This document shows positions 5,945 through 13,562 of a DNA stretch of 16,150 nt, piece by piece. The DNA is taken from positions 1 to 16,150 of the forward strand of contig CAKUHM010000012.1 of NCBI GenBank assembly GCA_934655835.1, read 5' to 3'. The stretch is from an uncultured Collinsella sp. GTDB taxonomy: Bacteria; Actinomycetota; Coriobacteriia; Coriobacteriales; Coriobacteriaceae. The notes beneath the pieces are model-generated. The model worked only from the letters and a program-made list of their open reading frames with translations, was not told the DNA's origin and made no database searches. Within the stretch, counting starts at the first letter, position 1. The number at the start of each line of letters is the position of its first letter. Both the position numbers and the translations under genes were made by a program.

Positions 5945-6648
5945 TGCAAAAACGCATCACCATCTTTGATACCGTCCGCGGGTTTACGATGATTTCTATG
6001 GCAGGTTTTCACGCTTGCTACGATCTCGCCTACCTGTACGGCTGGGATATGCCCTGGTTTACCCAGCCAGTCTTTCAAGACATCTGGCGCGCCAGCATCA
6101 GCTGGGCATTTTTGTTTATCGCGGGTTGGATGTGCACCCTTTCGCGCAACAATATCAAACGTGCCGCCAAATACGCCTTAGCAGCACTCGTCGTCTGGTT
6201 GGCAACAACGCTTGTCTCAGTCGACGATTCGGTTAATTTTGGCATCATCTACTGCATGGCCGCATGTACCGGCATCGTGGCGTTGACCGATCCCGTCCTT
6301 AAGAAGATATCGGCGAGATGGGGAATGCCCCTATGCCTTGTGTTGTTCGCCCTCACCTGGAGCATCCCCAAAACGATCTACCCTGTCCCCTACCTGGCGT
6401 GGCTGGGATTTCCGAGCCCTGGGTTTGTCTCAGGTGACTACTACCCCATCATCCCGTTTATCTTTATGTATCTTACAGGATACTTCGCCGCGCACATAGC
6501 GCAGGGAATCGATAAGACCGTCCCAAGCTGGGCCTACGCCAACCCCCTGCCGGCGCTCGCCAGCCTTGGACGTCACGCACTCCCCTTTTATCTGCTGCAT
6601 CAGCCCATCATTCTGGGCATTTTGGAGCTCGTCTACTCGGTGCGATAA
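5944..6648 (+). CDS. HGSNAT/DUF1624-type membrane acyltransferase
   Basis: The 234-residue polytopic membrane protein begins KRITIFDTVRGFTMISMAGFH, the R-x-x-x-x-D-x-x-RG opening of the heparan-alpha-glucosaminide N-acetyltransferase catalytic family (DUF1624). Several hydrophobic segments follow (for example SWAFLFIAGWM, YALAALVVWLATTL, IIPFIFMYLTGYFA). The C-terminal GRHALPFYLLHQPIILGI is typical of the family. These proteins are thought to transfer acyl groups to sugars across the membrane; the bacterial substrate is unknown. The start overlaps the lexA stop by one base (TAATG), implying coupling. The 3' end overlaps hflX on the other strand by 16 bases with no terminator between. Family assignment is good; substrate and link to SOS are unresolved. 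Confidence 0.85.
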   Translation: MQKRITIFDTVRGFTMISMAGFHACYDLAYLYGWDMPWFTQPVFQDIWRASISWAFLFIAGWMCTLSRNNIKRAAKYALAALVVWLATTLVSVDDSVNFGIIYCMAACTGIVALTDPVLKKISARWGMPLCLVLFALTWSIPKTIYPVPYLAWLGFPSPGFVSGDYYPIIPFIFMYLTGYFAAHIAQGIDKTVPSWAYANPLPALASLGRHALPFYLLHQPIILGILELVYSVR

Positions 6649-7922
6649 CGCTCGAGCCGCGGTGCAATACGAGCCGGCAACTTCGCCACAATGCGAACAC
6701 CGTCCTCGAGATATTCCTCATGCAGAAGGGTTCCCTGCTCATGCACCAGCGTGATGAGAGCGCCCTCGCGATATGGAATATCAGCGGAGAGCAACACATC
6801 GGTGGCAGCTGCCTCGCGAGCAATGCGATCGACGAGATCGTCGAGCCCCTCGCCCGTTTGGGCCGAGAACAGCACGGCTTCGGGATAACGACGACGGAAA
6901 CTCAATCGATCAACGCTATCGAGTAGGTCGATTTTATTGAAAACCGTAAGCGTCAAACGCTCGCCGGCGCCGATCTCATCAAGCACGCGGTCGACAGCCT
7001 CCAGCTGCCGCTCATAGTCCTCATCAGACGCATCTACGACTTTGAGAATTAGATCGGCACCCAGCACCTCGGACAGCGTCGATTTAAAGGCATCGACCAG
7101 ACCATGCGGCAGCTTTTGAATAAAGCCAACGGTATCGGTAATCGTCATGCCACGTCCACCGGGCAGACGATACGAGCGCGTCGTCGGGTCGAGCGTAGCA
7201 AACAGCTTGTCCTGCGAACGTACCGTAGAGCCGGTCAGACGATTGAGCAACGTCGATTTACCGGCATTGGTATAGCCGGCCAACGCGACGCGAAACGCCG
7301 GTGACTCAATGCGGCTCTTGGATTGAACATCGCGACGCTGTTCAACCTGCTTGAGCTCACGGCGAAGCGCAGCGATCTTATTACGAATGAGGCGACGGTC
7401 GACCTCGAGCTGACTTTCGCCCTGACCAAAACGTGAGCCGATGCCGCCGCGCGTCTGCTCCTTGGCAAGATGGCTCCACATGCCACGCAGGCGAGGCAAC
7501 AAGTATTGAAGCTGTGCCAGCTGTACCTGCAGGCGTCCCTCACGCGTCTGAGCATGCAGGCCAAAGATATCCAGGATCAGTGCTGTACGATCGATAATCT
7601 TTACCGGCTCGCCTACGGCTTTCTCCAAATAGGACTGCTGCGAGGGCGTCAGGTCGTCATCAAAAATAACGACATCGACATCCATGCGATGTACCAAGCC
7701 GCAAAGCTCCTCTACCTTACCGGAACCGATAAACGATTTGGGATACGGCTTTACCAAACGCTGAGACAAGCGAGCCACGCACTGGGCACCAGCTGTGTGG
7801 GCAAGACGCTCCAGCTCATCAAGCGAGCGATCGAGCGGCCATGCATTGTCGCGCCACTCAACACCAACTAAAATGGCACGCTCGGACTCGGGTGCCGTGG
7901 GAACAAGGGGGAAACGGGCCAT
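6633..7922 (-). CDS. hflX: GTPase HflX
   Basis: The 429-residue GTPase binds the 50S ribosomal subunit; in other bacteria it splits stalled or heat-damaged 70S ribosomes. The N-terminal HflX domain (about 15-205) includes FIGSGKVEEL, the IFDDDLTPSQ segment and a basic coiled stretch with the conserved TRGGIGSRFGQGESQLE. The G domain has GYTNAGKST (216-224, G1), DTVGF (263-267, G3), NKID (329-332, G4) and SAQTGEG (353-359, G5). The ATG overlaps the miaA stop by one base (TAATG), so it is the last gene of a miaB-miaA-hflX run, an order also known from other bacteria. Its 3' end overlaps the acyltransferase gene tail-to-tail. Identification is very secure. Confidence 0.96.
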   Translation of the reverse strand: MARFPLVPTAPESERAILVGVEWRDNAWPLDRSLDELERLAHTAGAQCVARLSQRLVKPYPKSFIGSGKVEELCGLVHRMDVDVVIFDDDLTPSQQSYLEKAVGEPVKIIDRTALILDIFGLHAQTREGRLQVQLAQLQYLLPRLRGMWSHLAKEQTRGGIGSRFGQGESQLEVDRRLIRNKIAALRRELKQVEQRRDVQSKSRIESPAFRVALAGYTNAGKSTLLNRLTGSTVRSQDKLFATLDPTTRSYRLPGGRGMTITDTVGFIQKLPHGLVDAFKSTLSEVLGADLILKVVDASDEDYERQLEAVDRVLDEIGAGERLTLTVFNKIDLLDSVDRLSFRRRYPEAVLFSAQTGEGLDDLVDRIAREAAATDVLLSADIPYREGALITLVHEQGTLLHEEYLEDGVRIVAKLPARIAPRLERYRTE

Positions 7923-8860
7923 TAGGCAGCCTCAATACGATGCAGGATATCCTCAACGACCTCATCGATCGTACATTCATCCATATCAAACCACACGATA
8001 CGGTCATCGCGCTTAAACCACGAAAGCTGACGCTTGGCATAACGACGCGAACGCATCTTAATGAGTTCGCGAGCCTCATCCATGCTCATCACGCCATTGA
8101 AAGCATCGATGATCTCTTTATAGCCAATTGCCTGCATCGACGTCAGGGCATCTCCCAGCCCCTGGCCCATAAGACCGCGGACCTCATCGACAAGACCCTG
8201 CTCAAACATCAGATCGACGCGCTGGTTAATGCGCTCGTAGAGCACCTCGCGATTACGCGTCAGACCAAACCATAGGGCATGATAATGCTCGCGCGGAACA
8301 CTAAACTGACTTTTTTGCTGTGCATAAGAGATGCCGTCATCATGCATCTCGAGCGCACGAATCACACGGCGCACGTTATGGGGATGAATAACAGCAGCCG
8401 ATTCTGGATCGCGCTCGGCAAGCAGGGCATGCAGTTCTTCCTCGCCAATACGCTCGGCAAGCTCCTGATAGCCCGCACGGCGATCGTCCTCAAGTTCACC
8501 CGAGGGAAAGTCCATCTCATCGAGGGCTGCCTTGAGATATAGCCCCGTACCTCCGCAAAAAACCGGCAGGCAACCCGAACCAAGGAGACGTTCAACATGC
8601 GCACGAGCGTCAGCCTGATAAAGCGCAGCAGAATATGCCACACCCGGCTCTACAATGTCGACGAGACGCAGCGGCGCCGTGCACTCATCGGGTGCCATCT
8701 TTGCGGTACCGATGTCCATGCCGCGATAGATTTGCATCGCATCGCACGACAGCACTTCGGACGAAAGACGAGCTGCCAAACGGTCGGCAACATCACTCTT
8801 ACCAACCGCCGTCGGACCGACAATCGCAACGGCGGAAAGACCTGCCCCGGGAGAAACCAT
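7922..8860 (-). CDS. miaA: tRNA dimethylallyltransferase (MiaA)
   Basis: This 312-residue enzyme adds a dimethylallyl group to N6 of A37 in tRNAs reading UNN codons. Its product is the substrate of MiaB, encoded just upstream. Visible motifs are the P-loop GPTAVGKS (15-22), SCDAMQIYRGMDIGTAK (38-54, with D40 as the expected catalytic Asp), GGTGLYLKA (103-111) and the C-terminal RRYAKRQLSWFKR. The start overlaps the miaB stop as TAATG, and the stop overlaps the hflX start the same way. Length is normal. Identification is very secure. Confidence 0.97.
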   Translation of the reverse strand: MVSPGAGLSAVAIVGPTAVGKSDVADRLAARLSSEVLSCDAMQIYRGMDIGTAKMAPDECTAPLRLVDIVEPGVAYSAALYQADARAHVERLLGSGCLPVFCGGTGLYLKAALDEMDFPSGELEDDRRAGYQELAERIGEEELHALLAERDPESAAVIHPHNVRRVIRALEMHDDGISYAQQKSQFSVPREHYHALWFGLTRNREVLYERINQRVDLMFEQGLVDEVRGLMGQGLGDALTSMQAIGYKEIIDAFNGVMSMDEARELIKMRSRRYAKRQLSWFKRDDRIVWFDMDECTIDEVVEDILHRIEAA

Positions 8861-10236
8861 TAGCGCGGCTCGCCCACAACGGAACCGGACAAATACCAGG
8901 TCTTGGCAACGTCAACGTCAACATCAACGATCTTGCCAACAAGCTGATCGATGCTGTAACCCTCGGGGATAGGCGCATGCACGGTCTGATTCTTGGGACT
9001 CTTGCCCAGCAGGACCGCGTCGTTCTTTTTACTCGTTCCCTCAATGAGCGCCGGAACCACAGTATGAAGCTCGCCCTGGTTATACTCGTGTGCCGTGGTC
9101 TCGATAACCTTAACCAGACGGTTGAAACGCTCGAGAATAACCTCATGCGGCGTAGGATCGTCAATCTCGGCGGCCGGGGTACCGGCACGCTTGGAGTAGA
9201 TGAAGGTGTAGGCCTGCGCATAACGAACCGTCTCGGCAAGCGAAAGTGTCTGCTCAAAATCTTCTTCGGTCTCACCGGGGAAGCCAACGATAATATCGGT
9301 GGAGAGCGCAATATCGGGCATACGGTTACGAATGCGATCCACCAAGCCCAGATAGTCCTCGCGCGTATAGCGACGATTCATCTCTTTGAGGATGCGCGTC
9401 GAGCCCGACTGAACGGCCAGATGCAGCTGTGGCATGACGGCAGGCGTCTCAGCCATGGCGTCAATGGTCTCGGGCAGCAGGTCCTTGGGGTGCGAGGAGG
9501 TAAAGAAGATACGCTCTACACCCGTATCACCCACGGCACGTAGCAGGTCGGCAAAGCGCGGTTTACCAAACAGATCGCGACCATATGAGTTAACGTTTTG
9601 GCCCAGCAGCGTAATCTCACGCACGCCCTGGCGCACCAAACCGGTCACTTCGTCGACAATCTCCTCGAAGGGGCGGCTCTTTTCGCGACCGCGCACGTAC
9701 GGCACGATACAATAGGTGCAGAAATTATTGCAGCCCGTCATGATGGGCACCCAGGCGTGATACTGGGTCTCGCGATGCCACGGCATGCTCATGGCGTCCG
9801 TATCCTCATGCTCATTGGTGCGGATATGACGCTTACCATCAAGGAACGCCTCGGCAATAAGCTCGGCCACATGTGCAATGGAATGCGTGCCAAAGATGAC
9901 ATTGACGTTATCGACGTTGGTGAGCAGGCCCTCGCCATCGCGCTGCGCGATGCAACCGCCAACGGCAACCACGCGCTTGCCCGAAGGCGAAGGCGGCAGG
10001 CTTTTGCAGGAATTGCACTGACCGTACAGGCGAGTATCGGCGGCCTCGCGGACGCAGCACGTCATGAAGACAACGATATCGGCATGTGCAGGATCGAGCG
10101 CCATGAGGCAGCCATACGAATCAAGCAGACCGCTCACGCGCTCAGAGTCGTGCTGATTCATCTGGCAGCCAAAGGTGCGGATAAAGTAGGTTTTACCGGC
10201 AAGAATATCGCGTACGGAACGCTGGTCCATGTGCAT
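8860..10236 (-). CDS. miaB: tRNA-2-methylthio-N6-dimethylallyladenosine synthase (MiaB)
   Basis: The 458-residue radical-SAM enzyme adds the 2-methylthio group to i6A37 of tRNA. Three domains appear in order: UPF0004 (about 15-120) with cluster ligands C24, C60 and C95; radical SAM (about 155-380) with CNNFCTYC giving C169, C173 and C176; and a C-terminal TRAM domain (about 385-455). Two oddities stand out. The usual NTC around the second ligand reads MTC (58-60), and an extra C74-x-x-C77 (QCNSCKSL) lies between the second and third ligands. The start may be 10236 or the in-frame ATG at 10230; a weak TAGGA lies three or nine bases upstream of them. It follows spoVS by 39 bases with no terminator. 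Confidence 0.95.
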   Translation of the reverse strand: MHMDQRSVRDILAGKTYFIRTFGCQMNQHDSERVSGLLDSYGCLMALDPAHADIVVFMTCCVREAADTRLYGQCNSCKSLPPSPSGKRVVAVGGCIAQRDGEGLLTNVDNVNVIFGTHSIAHVAELIAEAFLDGKRHIRTNEHEDTDAMSMPWHRETQYHAWVPIMTGCNNFCTYCIVPYVRGREKSRPFEEIVDEVTGLVRQGVREITLLGQNVNSYGRDLFGKPRFADLLRAVGDTGVERIFFTSSHPKDLLPETIDAMAETPAVMPQLHLAVQSGSTRILKEMNRRYTREDYLGLVDRIRNRMPDIALSTDIIVGFPGETEEDFEQTLSLAETVRYAQAYTFIYSKRAGTPAAEIDDPTPHEVILERFNRLVKVIETTAHEYNQGELHTVVPALIEGTSKKNDAVLLGKSPKNQTVHAPIPEGYSIDQLVGKIVDVDVDVAKTWYLSGSVVGEPR

Positions 10237-10275
10237 AAGTCCTAACGATGGGGAGCGAAAAAAGGCAAGCAGAAG

Positions 10276-10593
10276 CTATGCCACAGGCTTAACATCATCC
10301 ATGACGACGTTATCCATAGCAGCTCGATTGATCTGGTGAACATAGATAGAAAGGCGGATGGCCGTGCGCGACTCCCCGTTAATGAGGATGTCGGAGAACA
10401 CGGGCGCGCAGGAAATATCAAAACCAGTTGGAATCAAAAAACCGCGCGCGATAGCAACGGCCTTAATGGCCTGGTTGACGGCACCGGCGCCGACACACTG
10501 GATGTTGACGGGTACACCATCCTTGACCATACCGGCGATGGCGCCGGCAACGGACGCGGGCGATGATTTGCTTGATACCTTCAGGCAATCCAT
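10276..10593 (-). CDS. spoVS: SpoVS-family protein (Alba-like)
   Basis: The 105-residue product starts at 10593 (MDCLKVSSKSSPASVAGAIA), where CAGGAG lies seven bases upstream. The sequence follows Bacillus SpoVS closely, including KVSSKSSPxSVAGAIAG, GAGAVNQAIKAVAIARG and the DI-INGE-RTAIRL ending. It is about 19 residues longer at the C-terminus. SpoVS adopts an Alba-like fold and affects sporulation stage V in Bacillus, yet the family is also found in lineages without sporulation, where its role is unclear. Its position between the rny-linked ATPase gene and miaB recalls the Firmicutes order rny-ymdB-spoVS-miaB. A nucleic-acid-binding role is inferred from the fold. Confidence 0.9.
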   Translation of the reverse strand: MDCLKVSSKSSPASVAGAIAGMVKDGVPVNIQCVGAGAVNQAIKAVAIARGFLIPTGFDISCAPVFSDILINGESRTAIRLSIYVHQINRAAMDNVVMDDVKPVA

Positions 10594-10644
10594 GAAGAAA
10601 CTCCTGCATTTAAAAGTACGTTTTAACTGCAATAACTGTATCGT

Positions 10645-10660
10645 ACCGAGTGGACTCGGT
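10645..10660 (-). other. Small hairpin between the GHKL gene and spoVS
   Basis: ACCGAG (10645-10650) pairs with CTCGGT (10655-10660) around a TGGA loop, eight bases past the ATPase stop. No U-run follows on the minus strand, so a processing or stabilising hairpin is as likely as a partial terminator. Confidence 0.45.
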
Positions 10661-10667
10661 AAAGGCA

Positions 10668-11753
10668 CTATTCCTCTTTGGCAAGATCGAAGGTCACGGT
10701 GATTCGATCACGCGAAACACGAATCTTTGGGTCGCCGCAAAGGTTGAGATAGTACCGGGCAGCAAGGTCATTAAAGTCGCGCTCCACAGCACGCGAAAAC
10801 TGTGCCATGTCATCCTTGGCAATACGTAGCCCGCGACGATCCTTCGCGAGATCGACAGGAGCCGGCGCATGCGAGGACGAATCACGCTCGCGCAGCAGAC
10901 GCGCGGTCACACCGCGAACGGGCTTAATCTGCCCTGCCAAAATGCGATGAGCCGTGCGCTCGGACATCTCAAGACCCAAACCCGAACAGATACGGATAAA
11001 GTCCTCGGCATCGGAAGCAAGGCCTAAACGATCGACAACCGGAAGCTCGCTCTCGTCATCAATGAACAGGAGACGAGACGTATCGAGCCGGCTTGACGCC
11101 TGAGCATAAAGGGTCGCGGCAATCTCAGACGGAGAACCAAAATAGACATCGCAACCACGCAACTCCTCGAGCGCAAACTCACAAGCAGCGCGAATAATAT
11201 TATGCGGACCGCGAGCACAGACATAACGACCGTCCTCATCCTTGACGGCCTGGGGCCAGCTGGACTGATCGGCACGCTCACTGAGGCGGTCGGCCGCGAC
11301 GCTCACCTTAAAGGCTGAACCAAGATCGACACCGGACGTGACCACACGGGCCTCATCGGTGTTCTGCTTGATCGAAAACAATGCCATGCCACGACCATGA
11401 ACGCCCCAACGGTCCATCTTCATGCTCTCGAGCTTGGAGGTAACGCGGGCATCGAAGATTCGCTCTTGCATATCCTGCGGAACGCCCGAACCGTTATCCA
11501 GAAAGACAAGCGTGCGGACGCCGTCTTCCTTGGTCGTGGCGAGATAGACCTTGTCGGCGCCGGCATCGCGAGCATTACGGAGCATTTCGATGACGATATC
11601 CTCGACATGCTGAATGTCGTGCTTTGCCTGGCGCCGCTCGGCCTCCGAAACGCGGAGGCGGACATACCCCTCGCCAAGGTTCTCCTCGACGCGAAGGTTG
11701 CCCTCCCCCGACATCGACGCGATAAATGAGATGAGCTCGTTCGCGTCGCTCAT
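10668..11753 (-). CDS. Orphan GHKL-family ATPase, function unknown
   Basis: The 361-residue protein has a clear GHKL (gyrase/Hsp90/histidine kinase/MutL) ATP-binding fold: N-box E56-M-L-R-N60-A-R-D63-A-G, G1 box D86-N-G-S-G90 and G2 box G117-V-H-G-R-G122. There is no histidine phosphotransfer helix, membrane span or recognisable MutL/GyrB transducer. The C-terminal half (about 175-361) is unassigned. It contains an ERTAHRILAGQIKPVRGVTARLL segment that reads like a helical, possibly nucleic-acid-binding region. The gene starts one base after the rny stop (TAA-C-ATG), has no evident ribosome binding site of its own and is probably coupled to rny. It occupies the slot that ymdB holds in Bacillus. 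A role in RNA metabolism is inferred from context only. Confidence 0.85.
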   Translation of the reverse strand: MSDANELISFIASMSGEGNLRVEENLGEGYVRLRVSEAERRQAKHDIQHVEDIVIEMLRNARDAGADKVYLATTKEDGVRTLVFLDNGSGVPQDMQERIFDARVTSKLESMKMDRWGVHGRGMALFSIKQNTDEARVVTSGVDLGSAFKVSVAADRLSERADQSSWPQAVKDEDGRYVCARGPHNIIRAACEFALEELRGCDVYFGSPSEIAATLYAQASSRLDTSRLLFIDDESELPVVDRLGLASDAEDFIRICSGLGLEMSERTAHRILAGQIKPVRGVTARLLRERDSSSHAPAPVDLAKDRRGLRIAKDDMAQFSRAVERDFNDLAARYYLNLCGDPKIRVSRDRITVTFDLAKEE

Positions 11754-11754
11754 G

Positions 11755-13305
11755 TTATTTAGCGATATCGACAGCGCGGCTCTCGCGAATCACGACGACG
11801 CGCACCTGACCGGGATACTCCATCTCTTCCTCGATCTGATGGGCGATATCGTGAGCCAGGACCGTGGACTGGGCATCGGAGATCTTGTCCGGCTGAACCA
11901 TGACGTGGACCTCGCGACCAGCCTGCATGGCATAGGTACGCTCGACGCCGTCATGGGAGTTGGCGATCTCCTCGAGCTTCTCAAGACGCTTGATGTAGTT
12001 CTCGGCAGACTCGCGACGGGCACCGGGGCGAGAGGCAGAGACAGCATCGGCGGCCTGTACCAGGACATCGAGCACCGTGTTGGGGTCGACATCGGCATGG
12101 TGAGCCTCGATAGCGTGGACGATAACGGGCTTCTCGCCATAACGGCGGGCCAGCTCGGCGCCGATGACGGCATGCGGGCCCTCGACGTCATGGTCGATTG
12201 CCTTGCCCAGGTCATGCAGCAGGCCGGCGCGCTTGGCAGTCACAACGTCCAGGCCAAGCTCGGAAGCCATCACGCCGCACAGATCAGAGACCTCGAGGGA
12301 GTGCTGAAGCACGTTCTGACCAAACGAGGTACGGTAGCGCAGGGCACCAAGGGTCTTAACGATCTCGGGGTGCAGGTCGTGGATGCCGGTATCGAAGGCA
12401 GCCTGCTCGCCAGCCTCGCGCACGCGCTGCTGAACCAGGTCGGCGGCCTTGTGATACATCTCCTCGATACGGGCAGGGTGAATGCGGCCGTCGGCGATGA
12501 GGTTCTCAAGGGCGACACGGGCGGTCTCACGACGGACCGGGTCGAAGCTCGAAAGAACGACGGTCTCGGGCGTGTCGTCGATCACGAGGTTGACGCCGGA
12601 AACCTGCTCGAAGGTCCGGATGTTGCGACCCTCGCGACCGATGATACGGCCCTTGAGGTCATCAGAGGGAATGTGCACGGAGGTAACGGTGACCTCGGCA
12701 GTATGGTCGGCAGCGCAGCGCTGAATCGCCAGAGACAGAATCTCCTGGGCGGTCTTGTGGCACTCGGCGCGAACCTGCTGCTCGGACTCGCGAATGATCG
12801 TGGCGGCCTCGTGGGTGACCTCGCCGCGAACCTTATCGAGGAGCTCCTTGTGGGCGTCCTCGCGGGTAAGGTCGGCGATACGCTCGAGCTCGGAGGTCTG
12901 CTTTGCGCAGAGCTCCTCGAGCTCACGGGAGCGCTTCTCGACCTGACCAGCCTGGCTGGACAGCTGATGCTCGCGCTTGTCGAGAGCGTCGTTGCGGCGA
13001 TCGAGGGATTCCTCGCGCTGCATCACGCGGTTCTCGAGCGTACGAATCTCGTTCTTACGCTGCTTGTCCTCGGCCTCAGCGGCCTGCTTGTTCTTGATGA
13101 TCTCCTCTTTAGCCTCGAGTAGAGCCTCTTTTTTGAGGGTCTCGGCCTGACGCTTGGCATCACCGATCAGGGACTCGGCCTGTGCGTGTGCCGACTGGAT
13201 TTTTTCGTCGGCCTCGTGAAGACTACCCTGCTTGGCGGTGCGCATGTAGGCAATGGCGGCGATGGCACCCAAAACGATGCCAACGAGCGCTGCGATGATA
13301 GGCAT
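11755..13305 (-). CDS. rny: Ribonuclease Y (Rny)
   Basis: The 516-residue membrane-anchored endoribonuclease starts mRNA decay in many Gram-positive bacteria. The start at 13305 (MPIIAAL) follows AAGGAG by six bases; a GTG two codons upstream overlaps that site and is rejected. The order is one N-terminal membrane helix (about 2-20), a long coiled coil (about 28-200, rich in K, E, Q and R), a KH domain (about 208-270, [12 protein letters not shown]) and an HD domain (about 330-425) with H335 in QHSLEVS and HDLGK at 364-368 as metal ligands. Length matches Bacillus RNase Y (about 520). It heads the run rny, GHKL ATPase, spoVS, miaB, miaA, hflX. Its leader holds a promoter and a hairpin. Confidence 0.97.
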   Translation of the reverse strand: MPIIAALVGIVLGAIAAIAYMRTAKQGSLHEADEKIQSAHAQAESLIGDAKRQAETLKKEALLEAKEEIIKNKQAAEAEDKQRKNEIRTLENRVMQREESLDRRNDALDKREHQLSSQAGQVEKRSRELEELCAKQTSELERIADLTREDAHKELLDKVRGEVTHEAATIIRESEQQVRAECHKTAQEILSLAIQRCAADHTAEVTVTSVHIPSDDLKGRIIGREGRNIRTFEQVSGVNLVIDDTPETVVLSSFDPVRRETARVALENLIADGRIHPARIEEMYHKAADLVQQRVREAGEQAAFDTGIHDLHPEIVKTLGALRYRTSFGQNVLQHSLEVSDLCGVMASELGLDVVTAKRAGLLHDLGKAIDHDVEGPHAVIGAELARRYGEKPVIVHAIEAHHADVDPNTVLDVLVQAADAVSASRPGARRESAENYIKRLEKLEEIANSHDGVERTYAMQAGREVHVMVQPDKISDAQSTVLAHDIAHQIEEEMEYPGQVRVVVIRESRAVDIAK

Positions 13306-13340
13306 GCTCACTCCTTTTTATGGATTCGTTACACAACAAA

Positions 13341-13366
13341 GCGAACCGTCCTTACGAACGGCTCGC
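13341..13366 (-). promoter_or_regulatory. Hairpin in the rny leader, possible attenuator
   Basis: An imperfect stem (four pairs, one A-C mismatch, four pairs) is followed on the minus strand by TTTGTTGTG. It lies between the probable rny promoter (13472-13500) and the rny start codon. It could attenuate or autoregulate rny, or add to termination of the recA-recX message. Confidence 0.5.
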
Positions 13367-13471
13367 GACATTTGAGTAATATGGGCGCAGCTTATGCGGG
13401 TCGGATACAGATAAACATATAAACAAACTCATCACAGATGAGCACATATCACAAAGCAAATGACAGTGTTT

Positions 13472-13500
13472 ATCGTACGTTGAACCACAACAACTGTCAA
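13472..13500 (-). promoter_or_regulatory. Probable sigma-70 promoter of the rny run
   Basis: On the minus strand a perfect TTGACA (13500-13495) stands 17 bases from TACGAT (13477-13472). This predicts a leader of about 160 bases before the rny ATG. Confidence 0.7.
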
Positions 13501-13505
13501 ATAAA

Positions 13506-13548
13506 TGGCCCCAGCACGGCGGCTAAAACGCGGTGAACGGCAGGGCCA
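13506..13548 (-). terminator. Putative terminator after recX
   Basis: TGGCCC (13506-13511) pairs with GGGCCA (13543-13548). The 31-base loop can itself fold partly through CACGGCG/CGCGGTG. On the minus strand it is followed by TTTATTTG, which overlaps the start of the rny promoter. The closing stem is short, so this is a moderate call. Confidence 0.45.
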
Positions 13549-13562
13549 CAAAACGCATACGC

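Noticed and set aside
8635..9543. A 302-codon plus-strand frame spanning the miaA/miaB junction
   Set aside because: It crosses two identified minus-strand genes and shows no family motif.
11614..13122. A 502-codon open frame on the plus strand opposite rny
   Set aside because: It lies antisense to a clearly identified rny, is low-complexity in L, G, D and V, and arises from the codon bias of the real gene.
13341..13366. Simple recA-recX terminator as the only role for this hairpin
   Set aside because: It lies downstream of the probable rny promoter, so it would also be in the rny leader. A regulatory role there must be considered.
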